Source of the DNA: JBBDIK01 sp964640385
GTDB lineage: Bacteria; Actinomycetota; UBA4738; JBBDHU01
NCBI GenBank assembly: GCA_964640385.1
Contig: CAZXFL010000004.1
Span: 62,001 to 126,000, forward strand
DNA length: 64,000 nucleotides
Direction: 5' to 3'
A model generated the notes under the pieces. That model worked only from the letters and a program-made list of their open reading frames with translations. It searched no databases and had not been told where the DNA came from. Below, piece after piece: positions 34,844 through 42,254 of this stretch (positions are counted from its first letter, which is position 1; each line of letters opens with the position of its first letter). The translations under genes were made by a program, and so were the position numbers.

Positions 34844-35514
34844 CGGTCTTCACCGAACCGGTAGCCCGCGCCGCGGACGGTCGTGATCGAGGAGGTCCCG
34901 AACGGCCGGTCGATCTTCTCCCGCAGGTAGCGGATGTAGACGTCCACGACGTTGGAGTCGCCCTCGTAGGCGAAGTCCCAGACGTGCTCGATTATCCGGG
35001 TCCGCGAGAGTACGTCTCCCGCATGACGCATCAGGAACTCGAGTAGCGCGTATTCCTTCGCCGTTAGGTCCACCGCTGTCCCTGCGCGGTCGACGCGGCG
35101 CGTGGCGGGGTCCAGTGTGAGGTCCCCTACCTGCAGGACCGACGGCCGTTCGTGGGCGCCGCGCCGCAGGAGCGCCCGAACGCGCGCCAACAGTTCGACG
35201 AACGAGAAGGGCTTGGGGAGGTAATCGTCGGCGCCGGCGTCGAGGCCGGTCACGCGATCGTCGACCGCGTCGCGAGCCGTGAGCATCAGGACCGGCGCCC
35301 ACCGGCCTACCTCGCGGAGCGCACGGCAGACCGCGAACCCGTCTCGCCCGGGGAGCATCACGTCGAGCAGGATGGCGTCGTAGTCGTTCTCGGTCCCCAT
35401 CCAGACCGCCTCGTCACCGTCGGGCGCGACGTCGACGGCGTAGCCCTCCTCCTCGAGCCCGCGACGGAGCAGACCCGCCGTCTTGACGTCGTCCTCGACC
35501 ACCAGGATCCTCAT
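34840..35514 (-). CDS. OmpR/PhoB-type response regulator
   Basis: A 224-residue transcription factor. The receiver domain has the acidic pair in ILVVEDDV, phospho-acceptor Asp51 in AILLDVMLPG, the threonine in MLTARDAVDD and lysine in YLPKPFSFVELLARV. The C-terminal winged helix has VDLTAKEYALLEFLMRH, the recognition helix RTRIIEHVWDF, and the wing VDVYIRYLREKID...RGAGYRF. GGAGG lies 6 nt before the ATG; a much longer open frame upstream is ignored. A paired direct-repeat operator lies immediately upstream, so autoregulation is likely. Confidence 0.95.
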   Translation of the reverse strand: MRILVVEDDVKTAGLLRRGLEEEGYAVDVAPDGDEAVWMGTENDYDAILLDVMLPGRDGFAVCRALREVGRWAPVLMLTARDAVDDRVTGLDAGADDYLPKPFSFVELLARVRALLRRGAHERPSVLQVGDLTLDPATRRVDRAGTAVDLTAKEYALLEFLMRHAGDVLSRTRIIEHVWDFAYEGDSNVVDVYIRYLREKIDRPFGTSSITTVRGAGYRFGEDR

Positions 35515-35539
35515 CGTGCCTCCACCGTACGCCCTCGGG

Positions 35540-35588
35540 ATGAGAGCCAGATGAGAGGGTGGACCGGGTGCTCTCATGAGACTCTCAT
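35540..35588. promoter_or_regulatory. Likely OmpR-family operator: two pairs of 11-bp-phased heptamer repeats
   Basis: ATGAGAG at 35540 and 35551 and its reverse complement CTCTCAT at 35571 and 35582. Each pair is spaced 11 bp start to start, and the pairs face each other across 13 bp. Eleven-bp-phased direct repeats are the classical site type for OmpR/PhoB dimers. The site lies between the response regulator gene and a divergent lipoprotein gene and could control both. Confidence 0.7.
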
Positions 35589-35629
35589 GCTGTGAGGTGG
35601 ATGCTGCTTGGGACAAGAGGAGGTTCGAG

Positions 35630-36361
35630 ATGATGAAGGCTAGATCTGCCGTGCTGGCGCCGTTGGTTGTACTGCTCCTCGCGGGCACCGCCTGCAACTC
35701 GAAGGGAGCCGCTCCTGAGCCGCCGCCGGCCGACGGTGCCTCCGCCCTTCCAGCCGACTTCAGCAACCCCGTCGACAACCCGTACATCCCCCTCGCGCCG
35801 GGGACGACGTCCGTGTTCAGGAGCTTCAAGGAAGGTCGGCACGGCATCGAGACGTTTTCGGTCCTCAACCGGAGCGAGACGATCCGGGGAGTTCCCTGCG
35901 CCGTGGTCCGGGACGTGCTGAAGGTCGGCGGCTCGGTGACGGAGATGGCGCTGCACTACTACGCGCCGGACTCTGACGGGAACATCTGGACCTTCGGAGA
36001 GGATGTCCTCGAGCGCAACCGGCAGGGTGAGCTCGAGGACACCGGGCAGTCATGGCGGGCCGGCATCGCGGGCGCTGAACCGGGGATCTTCATGACCGCT
36101 GTGCCGGAGGTCGGAACCCCGTACCGACAGGAGTACATCTCACCCGGACGAGAGGACTACTTCGCCGTCATCGAGACGAAGGCTACGGTGTCGGTGCCCT
36201 ACGGACGCTTCACCGATGCGCTCCTCACTCGGGAAGCGAACCCCCTCGAACCCCACGTGCTCGATCACAAGTACTACGTGAAGGGGATCGGCGAGGTCGC
36301 GGAGTCCTCGGTGAAGGGTCCACCCGAGCGACTGGTCCTCATCGACTTCCGCCGCTCGTAG
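35630..36361 (+). CDS. Secreted lipoprotein of unknown function
   Basis: A 243-residue exported protein with a signal peptide (MMKARSAVLAPLVVLLLAGTAC) whose lipobox is slightly atypical (LAGTAC; cysteine about residue 22). The mature domain has a recognisable opening, NPYIPLAPGTTSVFRSFKEG, seen in a family of uncharacterised secreted bacterial proteins. It is followed by alternating strands (CAVVRDVLK, MALHYYAPDSDGNIWTFGED, KYYVKGIGEV) suggesting an all-beta fold. The start is set by the strong Shine-Dalgarno GAGGAGG 6 nt before the first of two ATGs. It lies directly downstream of the paired-repeat operator and is probably a target of the adjacent two-component system. Confidence 0.75.
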   Translation: MMKARSAVLAPLVVLLLAGTACNSKGAAPEPPPADGASALPADFSNPVDNPYIPLAPGTTSVFRSFKEGRHGIETFSVLNRSETIRGVPCAVVRDVLKVGGSVTEMALHYYAPDSDGNIWTFGEDVLERNRQGELEDTGQSWRAGIAGAEPGIFMTAVPEVGTPYRQEYISPGREDYFAVIETKATVSVPYGRFTDALLTREANPLEPHVLDHKYYVKGIGEVAESSVKGPPERLVLIDFRRS

Positions 36362-36369
36362 CCACGCGT

Positions 36370-36387
36370 CTCCGGCTGAGACCGGAG
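36370..36387. terminator. Hairpin between convergent lipoprotein and DmdA-like genes
   Basis: CTCCGG, a 6-nt loop and CCGGAG form a perfect 6-bp stem 8 nt after the lipoprotein stop, in a 33-nt gap between convergent genes. The downstream tract is only weakly T-rich. Confidence 0.45.
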
Positions 36388-36394
36388 TCGCTCT

Positions 36395-37567
36395 TCAGGG
36401 CGAGGCGATCGGCGCCGCCGGGACCTGCTTCTTCGGATCAACGAACGGGATCGCGGCCGTTACCCCGGTGAGCGTCCCGTGCTCGGACTCCACGTCAAGG
36501 CGGTTGCCGGGCTCCGACAGCTCGACCGGGACCCACACGTAGCCGATGTTCTTCTCGAGACGAGGGCTCCACACGGCGTCAGTGACCTTGCCGATCTCCA
36601 CGCCGTCCTTGAACGCCGGCCAGAACCAAGCAGGATCGGCTTCGATCTGCTCGCCCTCGATCTCGATCCCGACCAGCCGGCGTTTCACGCCCTCGCGTCG
36701 GACGCGCTCGAGCGCCTCCTTGCCGATGTAGTCCTGCGGCTGCGCCTCGACGAGTCGCTCGAAGCCCATGATCTCGAACGGGTTGTTTTCCAGGGTCATG
36801 TCCGAGCCGTAGTTCATGATCCCGGCCTCGACCCTGCGCGCCATGTTCGGCGCCGCCGCGCGGATATTGAACTCCTCTCCCGCTTCGAAGATCGCGTCCC
36901 ACAGCGCGGTGCCGTTCGTGTCGTCGAGCAGGTCCACCTCGAACCCCGGCAGCGCCGTGAAGCCGGTGCGGCTGATCAGGACCGGGATGCCCTTGATCTC
37001 GAAGAAGTCACACCAGTAGTACTTCAGGTCGTAGAGCGCCGGCCCCACCAGCTTCTCGAGGGTCTTGCCCGACTTCGGACCCTGCACCTGCATCGGGTAG
37101 GCGTGCGGATACGTGACCTCGGCGTCGAATCCGCCCTCGGTCGCGACGCCGAGCGCATACAGTCCCGCGTCGGAATCGGCGAGCTGCATCCACCATCGGT
37201 TCTCGCCGACGTGCAGCAACACCGGGTCGTTGACGATGCCGCCGTCGGGCGCCGTGACGATCATGTACTTGCCCTGTTTGACGGCGCACTTCGTGAGGTC
37301 CCGGCAGGTGAGCCGGTCGATCAGGCGGTCGGCATCGGGCCCGCTGACTTCGACGGTCTGCTCGACGGCGACGTCCCAGACGACGACGTCGGTCGTCATC
37401 GCGCGGTACTCCTCGCTCGGGTCCTCGTAGTAGCCCGGCAACAGCATGTGGTTGTACACGTCGTACGCCTTCGCGCCGGCGCGTTGGGTGGACTCGAAGA
37501 ACGGTGAGCGGCGGTACCAGGGTCCGAAGTACAGATCGGTGCTCGGCCAGATGCCTTCGTTCGTCAC
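36395..37567 (-). CDS. DmdA-like, folate-dependent methyltransferase of the GcvT family
   Basis: A 390-residue protein of the GcvT/DmdA superfamily. Long segments are closer to DMSP demethylase (DmdA) than to glycine-cleavage T protein: AKAYDVYNHMLLPG, VVVWDVAVEQTVEVSGPDA, LTCRDLTKCAV, GGIVNDPVLLHVGENRWW, LADSDAGLYALG, VQGPKSGKTLEKL and NPFEIMGFERLV. Genuine DmdA moves a methyl group from dimethylsulfoniopropionate to tetrahydrofolate, but related clades use other methylated donors. No gcvH, gcvP or DMSP-uptake gene is near. The GTG start has GGAGG 8 nt upstream. Function beyond THF-dependent demethylation should not be assumed. Confidence 0.82.
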   Translation of the reverse strand: MTNEGIWPSTDLYFGPWYRRSPFFESTQRAGAKAYDVYNHMLLPGYYEDPSEEYRAMTTDVVVWDVAVEQTVEVSGPDADRLIDRLTCRDLTKCAVKQGKYMIVTAPDGGIVNDPVLLHVGENRWWMQLADSDAGLYALGVATEGGFDAEVTYPHAYPMQVQGPKSGKTLEKLVGPALYDLKYYWCDFFEIKGIPVLISRTGFTALPGFEVDLLDDTNGTALWDAIFEAGEEFNIRAAAPNMARRVEAGIMNYGSDMTLENNPFEIMGFERLVEAQPQDYIGKEALERVRREGVKRRLVGIEIEGEQIEADPAWFWPAFKDGVEIGKVTDAVWSPRLEKNIGYVWVPVELSEPGNRLDVESEHGTLTGVTAAIPFVDPKKQVPAAPIASP

Positions 37568-37690
37568 GGTGGTGTCCTCCTCATACTCGGAACGGATCGC
37601 CCCATCCTATGGGTTCCCGGGTCGTCGGCGGCAGAGCGCACGATCGACCACGTAGAGTCTCGAGAGACGCTCGAAGGAAGGAAGTTCGTC

Positions 37691-38310
37691 ATCAAGCGTT
37701 TGCTCGCCCTGGCGCTCATCGCGTCCGCAACCCTTGCGCTCGCACCGCTGCCGGGAGCACTCCCAGCGCGGGCTGCCGCTGGAGTCGGCTCGTGTCCGCC
37801 GTACCCGTGCCTCGACACCGCCCAAGAGGTCATGGACTGGGATCTGTCGGCGGTCGCACCGGAAGAAGTCGCGACCGTTCCGATCGCCGAGCGCGTGGCG
37901 AACCCTCGTCCCCGGATGCTGGTCGGGTTCGACGTCGGCAACTGGGCCTAATGGGACGACGGCGACCTTCACCCGCAGGGTAGTTCGGGAACGTCTACAA
38001 CTTCCCCTGGTGGCAGTACGCCGATTCCATCTACTACTACAAGCACTCCCTGCTCGCGATCCCGCCAACAACCTGGACCAACGCGGCGCACCGCAACGGC
38101 GTGAGCGCCATCGGCACCATCACGGGCGATTGCACAGGCTGCGCGGACGAACGCGTCGCGCTCGCGCAGACCCCGGGTGCCGCCGACAAGCTCGAGCAGA
38201 TCACCGAGACCTACGGATTCGACGGCTGGCTGTGGGACGTGGAGTCCGGCCCCGGCGGCCCCGGCGACGTGACGCAGGGCAATGTGTAGCAGCTGGCGAC
38301 GACAAAGTCC
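37691..38310 (+). pseudogene. Decayed GH85 endo-beta-N-acetylglucosaminidase gene
   Basis: Remains of an exported GH85 glycosidase. Reading from the ATC at 37691, after a GGAAGGAAG ribosome-binding site, gives a perfect signal peptide (KRLLALALIASATLALAPLPG), implying the start ATG was lost to ATC. The frame then runs through MDWDLSAVAPEE to a TAA at 37949. A one-base loss near 37980, beside a TAG, shifts the frame. From 37984 the GH85 core continues (FPWWQYADSIYYY, AIPPTTWTNAAHRNGV, TYGFDGWLWDVES) up to a TAG at 38287. The rest of the enzyme is missing. In GH85 the final motif is normally WxxNxE; here the asparagine position is Asp. Because start, stops, frame and 3' end are all damaged, real decay is more likely than sequencing error. 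Confidence 0.8.
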
Positions 38311-38355
38311 ACGTCAAGCAGTTCGAATTCATTGCGATTGTGGCCAGCGGACGGA

Positions 38356-39573
38356 CTATGGACAGCCGTGCATCGCGTCTCTGTGGTCACGGAGACACAC
38401 GTCCGTATCCCCGCCGCCGTCCAGGGAGTCGTTCCCCTTCGTTCCGTCACGTGCGTTGAGCAGATCGCCGCCGGCGCTTCCGCTGTGGGAATCGGGGCCG
38501 GTGCCGCCGACGACGATGTCGTCCCCAGCGCCGCCAACCACCTTGTCTGCCCCGCTGCCTCCGAAGATGACATCGTTCCCGCCCATGGCCTTCACCGTGT
38601 CGTTGCCCCCTCCGGAACACAGCAGGTCCGGACCGGCGGTCCCGATCAGCGTGTTGGCGCTCCCGGTGCCGCCTGGCGTACAGACCGGCTGCCAATCCGG
38701 CGTGTAGTCGCTCCCAGCGACCGTCGTGATCCGAAGCACGTTCGAACCGTTGGGGTCCATCGTGTAGATCTCGGGGTCAGCGTCGCGATCGGAGTTGAAT
38801 GCGATCTTCGAACCGTCGGGTGAGAACGCCGGATCGTAGTCGTCCTCCGCGTTGTTGGTCAGGTTAGTCTGCACACTTCCGTCCGGGTTCATCGTGAAGA
38901 TCTCGTCGTCGCCGCCGTCGCGCTCCGAGGCGAAGGTGACCAAGGAACCGTTCGGCGCGACGTTCGGCTTGCCGTCGAACGCGGGGTCATTGGTCAGCCG
39001 CGTCGGGTTCGAGCCGTCGATGTTCATGGAGTAGATCTCGTAGTTGCCGTCGCGCGTGCTCGAGAAGAAGATCGTCGCACCGTCGGGTGAGACGGCGGGG
39101 TACACATCCGCGATCGACGTATTGTTCGTGAGCCGCTTCTGGTTCGAACCATCGGCGTTCGCCGAGTAGATCTCGTAGGCTCCGTCCATGAACCGCGAGA
39201 ACACGATCCGGCCTCCGTCGGGCGTGTACGCGGGGTCGTAGTCGGGGATAGCGTTGTTCGTGACGCGCGTCACGTCCGAACCGTCCGACTTCATCGTGAA
39301 GATCTCCGTATCCCCGTCGCGGACGGTCGTGAAGGCGATCCGGGTTCCGTCTGGCGAGTACGAGGCCTCGTACTCCGCGGCCGTGTTGTTGTTGAGGTTG
39401 ACCGGGTTCGAGCCGTCGGCGTTCATGGAATAGATCTCGTTGTCGCCGTCGCGGTTGCTGTAGTAGAGGATCTTTCCGTTGCTACCTGGGAACGCGGCGT
39501 CGGCGAAGGAGACCGGCCATGCGACGGTCAGGCTTGCGATCGCGAGGACGGCGGCAAGGCGGGCGCTCCTCAT
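38356..39573 (-). CDS. Secreted TolB-like (PD40) beta-propeller fused to RTX calcium-binding repeats, second copy
   Basis: A 405-residue paralogue of the protein at 3.2-4.4 kb. A signal peptide ends FADAAFPG (the other copy has ADAAFQG). About seven PD40 blades follow, with the repeat signature DGDxEIYTMxxDGSN and PAFSPDGSKIAF, then a cysteine (WQPVCTPGG). About six RTX repeats (GGGNDTVKAMGGNDVIFGG...) lead to a terminal motif GGGDTDVCLRDHRDAMHGCP. The last two cysteines match the paired cysteines at the end of the other copy. Calcium-dependent folding outside the cell is expected; the ligand of the propeller is unknown. The ATG lies 6 nt after a TAGGCT box. Confidence 0.85.
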   Translation of the reverse strand: MRSARLAAVLAIASLTVAWPVSFADAAFPGSNGKILYYSNRDGDNEIYSMNADGSNPVNLNNNTAAEYEASYSPDGTRIAFTTVRDGDTEIFTMKSDGSDVTRVTNNAIPDYDPAYTPDGGRIVFSRFMDGAYEIYSANADGSNQKRLTNNTSIADVYPAVSPDGATIFFSSTRDGNYEIYSMNIDGSNPTRLTNDPAFDGKPNVAPNGSLVTFASERDGGDDEIFTMNPDGSVQTNLTNNAEDDYDPAFSPDGSKIAFNSDRDADPEIYTMDPNGSNVLRITTVAGSDYTPDWQPVCTPGGTGSANTLIGTAGPDLLCSGGGNDTVKAMGGNDVIFGGSGADKVVGGAGDDIVVGGTGPDSHSGSAGGDLLNARDGTKGNDSLDGGGDTDVCLRDHRDAMHGCP

Positions 39574-39579
39574 CGCTGC

Positions 39580-39585
39580 AGCCTA
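39580..39585 (-). promoter_or_regulatory. Putative -10 box (TAGGCT) for the second RTX gene
   Basis: TAGGCT ends exactly 6 nt before the ATG, the same hexamer and spacing as the MOSC gene; a leaderless transcript is predicted. Confidence 0.5.
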
Positions 39586-39625
39586 GGTCGGGAGCGCGCC
39601 GATATCAAGACATGGTTTCCTTGGG

Positions 39626-39698
39626 TGGACCCGAGGGGATTCGAACCCCTGACCTCTTGGCTGCCAGCCAAGCGCTCTACCAACTGAGCTACGGGCCC
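39626..39698 (-). tRNA. tRNA-Ala (anticodon GGC)
   Basis: A 73-nt cloverleaf. The acceptor stem GGGCCCG/CGGGTCC includes the G3-U70 pair that identifies alanine tRNAs. The D arm is GCTCAGTTGGTAGAGC, and the anticodon stem CTTGG/CCAAG encloses loop CTGGCAG with anticodon GGC. The T arm contains GGGGTTCGAATCCCC, and the discriminator base is A. CCA is not encoded exactly (the next bases are CCCA). It reads GCC, a heavily used alanine codon in this G+C-rich sequence. Located between rsfS and the RTX gene. Confidence 0.97.
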
Positions 39699-39708
39699 GG
39701 ACCGGATC

Positions 39709-39714
39709 AGTGTA
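39709..39714 (-). promoter_or_regulatory. Putative -10 box (TACACT) for tRNA-Ala
   Basis: TACACT ends 10 nt before the tRNA 5' end, directly after the rsfS stop codon. Same hexamer as at dnaJ. Readthrough from rsfS is the alternative. Confidence 0.35.
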
Positions 39715-39715
39715 G

Positions 39716-40114
39716 TCAGCCCGACGAAGCGGCGTCCCGAGGTTCCCAGTCGACCGGTGACGCATCGCTCCAGAGCCGTTCCAGCCCATAGAACTCGCGC
39801 TCTTCCTTCCCGAACACGTGCACCACGACGTCGACGTAGTCGAGCAGGATCCACCGCCCCTCGACCTCACCTTCCCGGCGCGCCGGTCTTGCCCCCAAGT
39901 CTTTGAGGGTCCGCTGGATGTCGTCGGCCACCGTCTTCGTCTGCCGGTTCGAGTCGGCGCTCGCGATCACGAAGTAGTCGGTGATCACGATCGGCCCCCG
40001 AACGTCGAGCACCAGCACATCCTCGGCCTGCTTCTCGGCCGCAGCACGGGCGGCCGCCAGGGCGAGCACGCGGCCCTCGGGCTCCCGCTCGTCGGGCTTG
40101 GTCCGGTCGCTCAT
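39716..40114 (-). CDS. rsfS: Ribosome silencing factor RsfS
   Basis: A 132-residue protein binding ribosomal protein uL14 and blocking subunit joining under starvation. The family core is clear: VLVLDVRGPIVITDYFVIASADSNRQ, ADDIQRTLKDLG and the closing RWILLDYVDVVVHVFGKEEREFYGLERLW. Its start overlaps the LCP gene stop as ATGA. The order nadD-LCP-rsfS is standard in actinobacteria. Confidence 0.95.
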   Translation of the reverse strand: MSDRTKPDEREPEGRVLALAAARAAAEKQAEDVLVLDVRGPIVITDYFVIASADSNRQTKTVADDIQRTLKDLGARPARREGEVEGRWILLDYVDVVVHVFGKEEREFYGLERLWSDASPVDWEPRDAASSG

Positions 40115-41229
40115 CGACGCAGGAAATCCTTCCCGATCACGATGGTGATGTCCGCCAACCCCGAGCTCGTCTGGGTCATCAGCACTTTGCCGACACCGAG
40201 CGCCTCCTGGATCTGTAGCGCATCCGGGACCGACTCCTTGAGCGACACATAGATCTCGGTGTCCATGTGGTGGAGCCGGCGCGCATCCTCGTAGGCGATG
40301 ACCTGATAGCCGGCGGGCACCAGGTCGGCGGTCACCAGTTCCGCGACCGACCGGTGCCGGAACCCGTTCAACACGATCACCCGAACCGGGATGCTGCGAA
40401 CGATGCCGAACACCTCTCCGATAACGCGCTGGATGGCCGCCGGATCCGCCTGTTGCAGTCCGCCTTCGACGATCGAACTAGGGAACTGGTAGACCTCCGC
40501 CCCCTCGGCATCCGCCAGGGCGCGGGCAACCGCCGCCGGCTCGTCCGAGGACACGATCATGTCGTCCCTCAGCACGATCTTTTCCCTGAAGAGCGCGGTC
40601 AGTACCTCGCTCCAGCGTCGCACCTGCTCGCTGCTGCTGCGCACCCGCAGGTATTCCAGGACCTGTTCGCCGTCCAGTTTCGTCGGCCCCGGCCCGAGCC
40701 CCTCACCCTCCAGCGTGACCTCGGCGATGTTGACCACAAGCCCACCCCGGTCGTCCACGATCTGGGACAGCGCCAGCTGGTCGATGGTCGCGAAATGTGG
40801 GATCCACGCCCCGAGGGCGTTCGCCGAGGCCATCCGGCCGAGACTCCCCGAGGTGCCGACGGCCTCTGCCAAGGTCCCCGACCCGACGTCGGGAAGCGCG
40901 GTCAGCAGGTTGGGCGGCATCGGCAACACCGTCGGACCTCGGTCCGGCGAGATCCCGACGATGGCGACGTATGAGGGGTCGCCTTCGAGCGCGAACATGG
41001 TGAGCGTCGCCGGCTTGCCCTGCGGCCCTCCGTCGTCGCCGCCGCCTCCCGCACGGATCACCGCGCGTCCCGCGAGCAGCACGGCGACCGCACCGACGAT
41101 GCTCGCGCCCACGACAAGCGCGATGGTCAACGCGCCACGCTTCTTGCGGCGGCCCGACGCACGGCCGCTCCGCGTCGCGGATCCGCTCGGACGGGGGCCG
41201 TCGGTCTTCGTGCTGCCGTTCTGACTCAC
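40111..41229 (-). CDS. LCP/LytR-type membrane protein with LytR_C domain
   Basis: A 372-residue protein. A basic cytoplasmic N-terminus (SGRRKKRG) and one transmembrane helix (about residues 33-55) precede an extracellular region. The first half (VAIVGISPDRGPTVLPMPPNLL ... QVLEYLRVRS) keeps the shape of an LCP domain but is diverged in the usual arginine-rich catalytic strands. The second half is a good LytR_C domain (VRVIVLNGFRHRSVAELVTADLVPAGYQVI ... LADITIVIGKDF). LCP proteins attach glycopolymers to peptidoglycan; whether this one is catalytic is uncertain. GTG start in a GTGA overlap with nadD. Confidence 0.8.
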   Translation of the reverse strand: MSQNGSTKTDGPRPSGSATRSGRASGRRKKRGALTIALVVGASIVGAVAVLLAGRAVIRAGGGGDDGGPQGKPATLTMFALEGDPSYVAIVGISPDRGPTVLPMPPNLLTALPDVGSGTLAEAVGTSGSLGRMASANALGAWIPHFATIDQLALSQIVDDRGGLVVNIAEVTLEGEGLGPGPTKLDGEQVLEYLRVRSSSEQVRRWSEVLTALFREKIVLRDDMIVSSDEPAAVARALADAEGAEVYQFPSSIVEGGLQQADPAAIQRVIGEVFGIVRSIPVRVIVLNGFRHRSVAELVTADLVPAGYQVIAYEDARRLHHMDTEIYVSLKESVPDALQIQEALGVGKVLMTQTSSGLADITIVIGKDFLRR

Positions 41230-41804
41230 CGGTAGACGTGCTCCTTCTCGATGAAGCCGAGCACGGCATCAGGAACCAGGTAGCGGACCGGTTGTCCTTC
41301 CTTCAAGCGCATCCGGATGTCCGACGATGAGATCGCCAGGGCCGGCACGTCGATGATCTCGATCCCGTCCGCACCCTCGAGCGCGGACAGGTCGTAGCCG
41401 GGTCGCGTCGCCGCGATGAACGTGGCCAGGGCCAGCGCCGCCTCAGGCTCGTTCCAGTTCGCCAGATCCAAGATCGCGTCGGCACCGGTGATGAAGAACA
41501 GGTCGGCGTCGGGCCGCTCGGATCGCAGGGCCCGCAGCGTGTCCACCGTGTGGGTCGGCCCTTCGCGATCCAGCTCCATCCGTGACACCGAGAACCCGGG
41601 GTCGTCGTCGGTCGCCAGCACCGTCATCCGGTACCGGTGCTCCCCTGACGTGACCTCACGATGTCCTTTCATCCACGGTTGCCCGGCGGGAACGAAGAGC
41701 ACTTCGTCGAGCCGGAACTGCCAGCGGGCCTCTTCCGCGGCCACCAAGTGGCCGTGATGGATGGGATCGAACGTTCCGCCCATCACCCCCAGGCGCGTCC
41801 CCAC
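41226..41804 (-). CDS. nadD: Nicotinate-nucleotide adenylyltransferase
   Basis: A 192-residue nucleotidyltransferase making nicotinate adenine dinucleotide from NaMN and ATP in NAD synthesis. The signature GVMGGTFDPIHHGHLVAAEEA contains the HxGH motif. PAGQPWMKGHREVT, the TGADAILDLANWNEPE stretch and ISSSDIRMRLKEGQPVRYLVP near the end complete the family pattern. The GTG start lies 6 nt after a TAGCCT box whose TAG is the stop codon of the upstream DinB-like gene. First gene of nadD-LCP-rsfS. Confidence 0.95.
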   Translation of the reverse strand: MGTRLGVMGGTFDPIHHGHLVAAEEARWQFRLDEVLFVPAGQPWMKGHREVTSGEHRYRMTVLATDDDPGFSVSRMELDREGPTHTVDTLRALRSERPDADLFFITGADAILDLANWNEPEAALALATFIAATRPGYDLSALEGADGIEIIDVPALAISSSDIRMRLKEGQPVRYLVPDAVLGFIEKEHVYR

Positions 41805-41810
41805 GGGCCT

Positions 41811-41816
41811 AGGCTA
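41811..41816 (-). promoter_or_regulatory. Putative -10 box (TAGCCT) for nadD-LCP-rsfS
   Basis: TAGCCT ends exactly 6 nt before the nadD GTG. Its first three bases are the stop codon of the DinB-like gene. A leaderless transcript is predicted. Confidence 0.5.
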
Positions 41817-42254
41817 CCCCACGGCCTCGACGAAGCGTCGCAATTCGGGCAGGTGGTCGGCCGCGTGTTCGGGTCCTTCCTCGTAGAACCACTCCTCCGC
41901 CTCGGGGGTGATCTCCTCGAGCGCATTCCACTCTTGCAGGCAACGGTTCCGTGCGGCCGACCACTCCGATCGGACGGTGTCCAGGTCCATCCGGCGTCCC
42001 TCCTCTAGGAATCGGGCGTTCTTCGTGTCGGTGTCCCAGTCCTGGTCCTCGTAGGTCCCCATCCGGATGCGCTCCAACGCGCCGGCCCCTTCCGCGGCCC
42101 AGCAGCCCATGTGCCAGATGAGGTCCTTGACCGACCAGCCGTCGGTGTTCAGGGTCGGCTCGTCCATCTGCTCAGGTGTCAGCCGGTTCAGGAGCGCGTG
42201 GAACTCGCTCCAACTCTCCTCCTCGGCTTGCACTAGCTCCTGCTTACGATCCAT
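41814..42254 (-). CDS. DinB/maleylpyruvate-isomerase-like four-helix protein
   Basis: A 146-residue, highly acidic helical protein without signal peptide. The segment TDGWSVKDLIWHMGCWAAEGAGAL is the characteristic second helix of the DinB-like/MDMPI superfamily, whose histidine can bind a metal. Some members are thiol-dependent transferases (mycothiol or bacillithiol) and others are protective proteins such as ClbS/DfsB; the sequence does not decide between them. The ATG overlaps the obgE stop by 11 nt, so it is cotranslated with obgE. Its TAG stop forms part of the predicted nadD promoter. Confidence 0.7.
   Translation of the reverse strand: MDRKQELVQAEEESWSEFHALLNRLTPEQMDEPTLNTDGWSVKDLIWHMGCWAAEGAGALERIRMGTYEDQDWDTDTKNARFLEEGRRMDLDTVRSEWSAARNRCLQEWNALEEITPEAEEWFYEEGPEHAADHLPELRRFVEAVG

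Noticed and set aside
39519..39791. Plus-strand open frame giving a GIRTPDLL...-type peptide
   Set aside because: It is the reverse complement of the tRNA-Ala gene; this peptide is a well-known spurious translation of tRNA genes.
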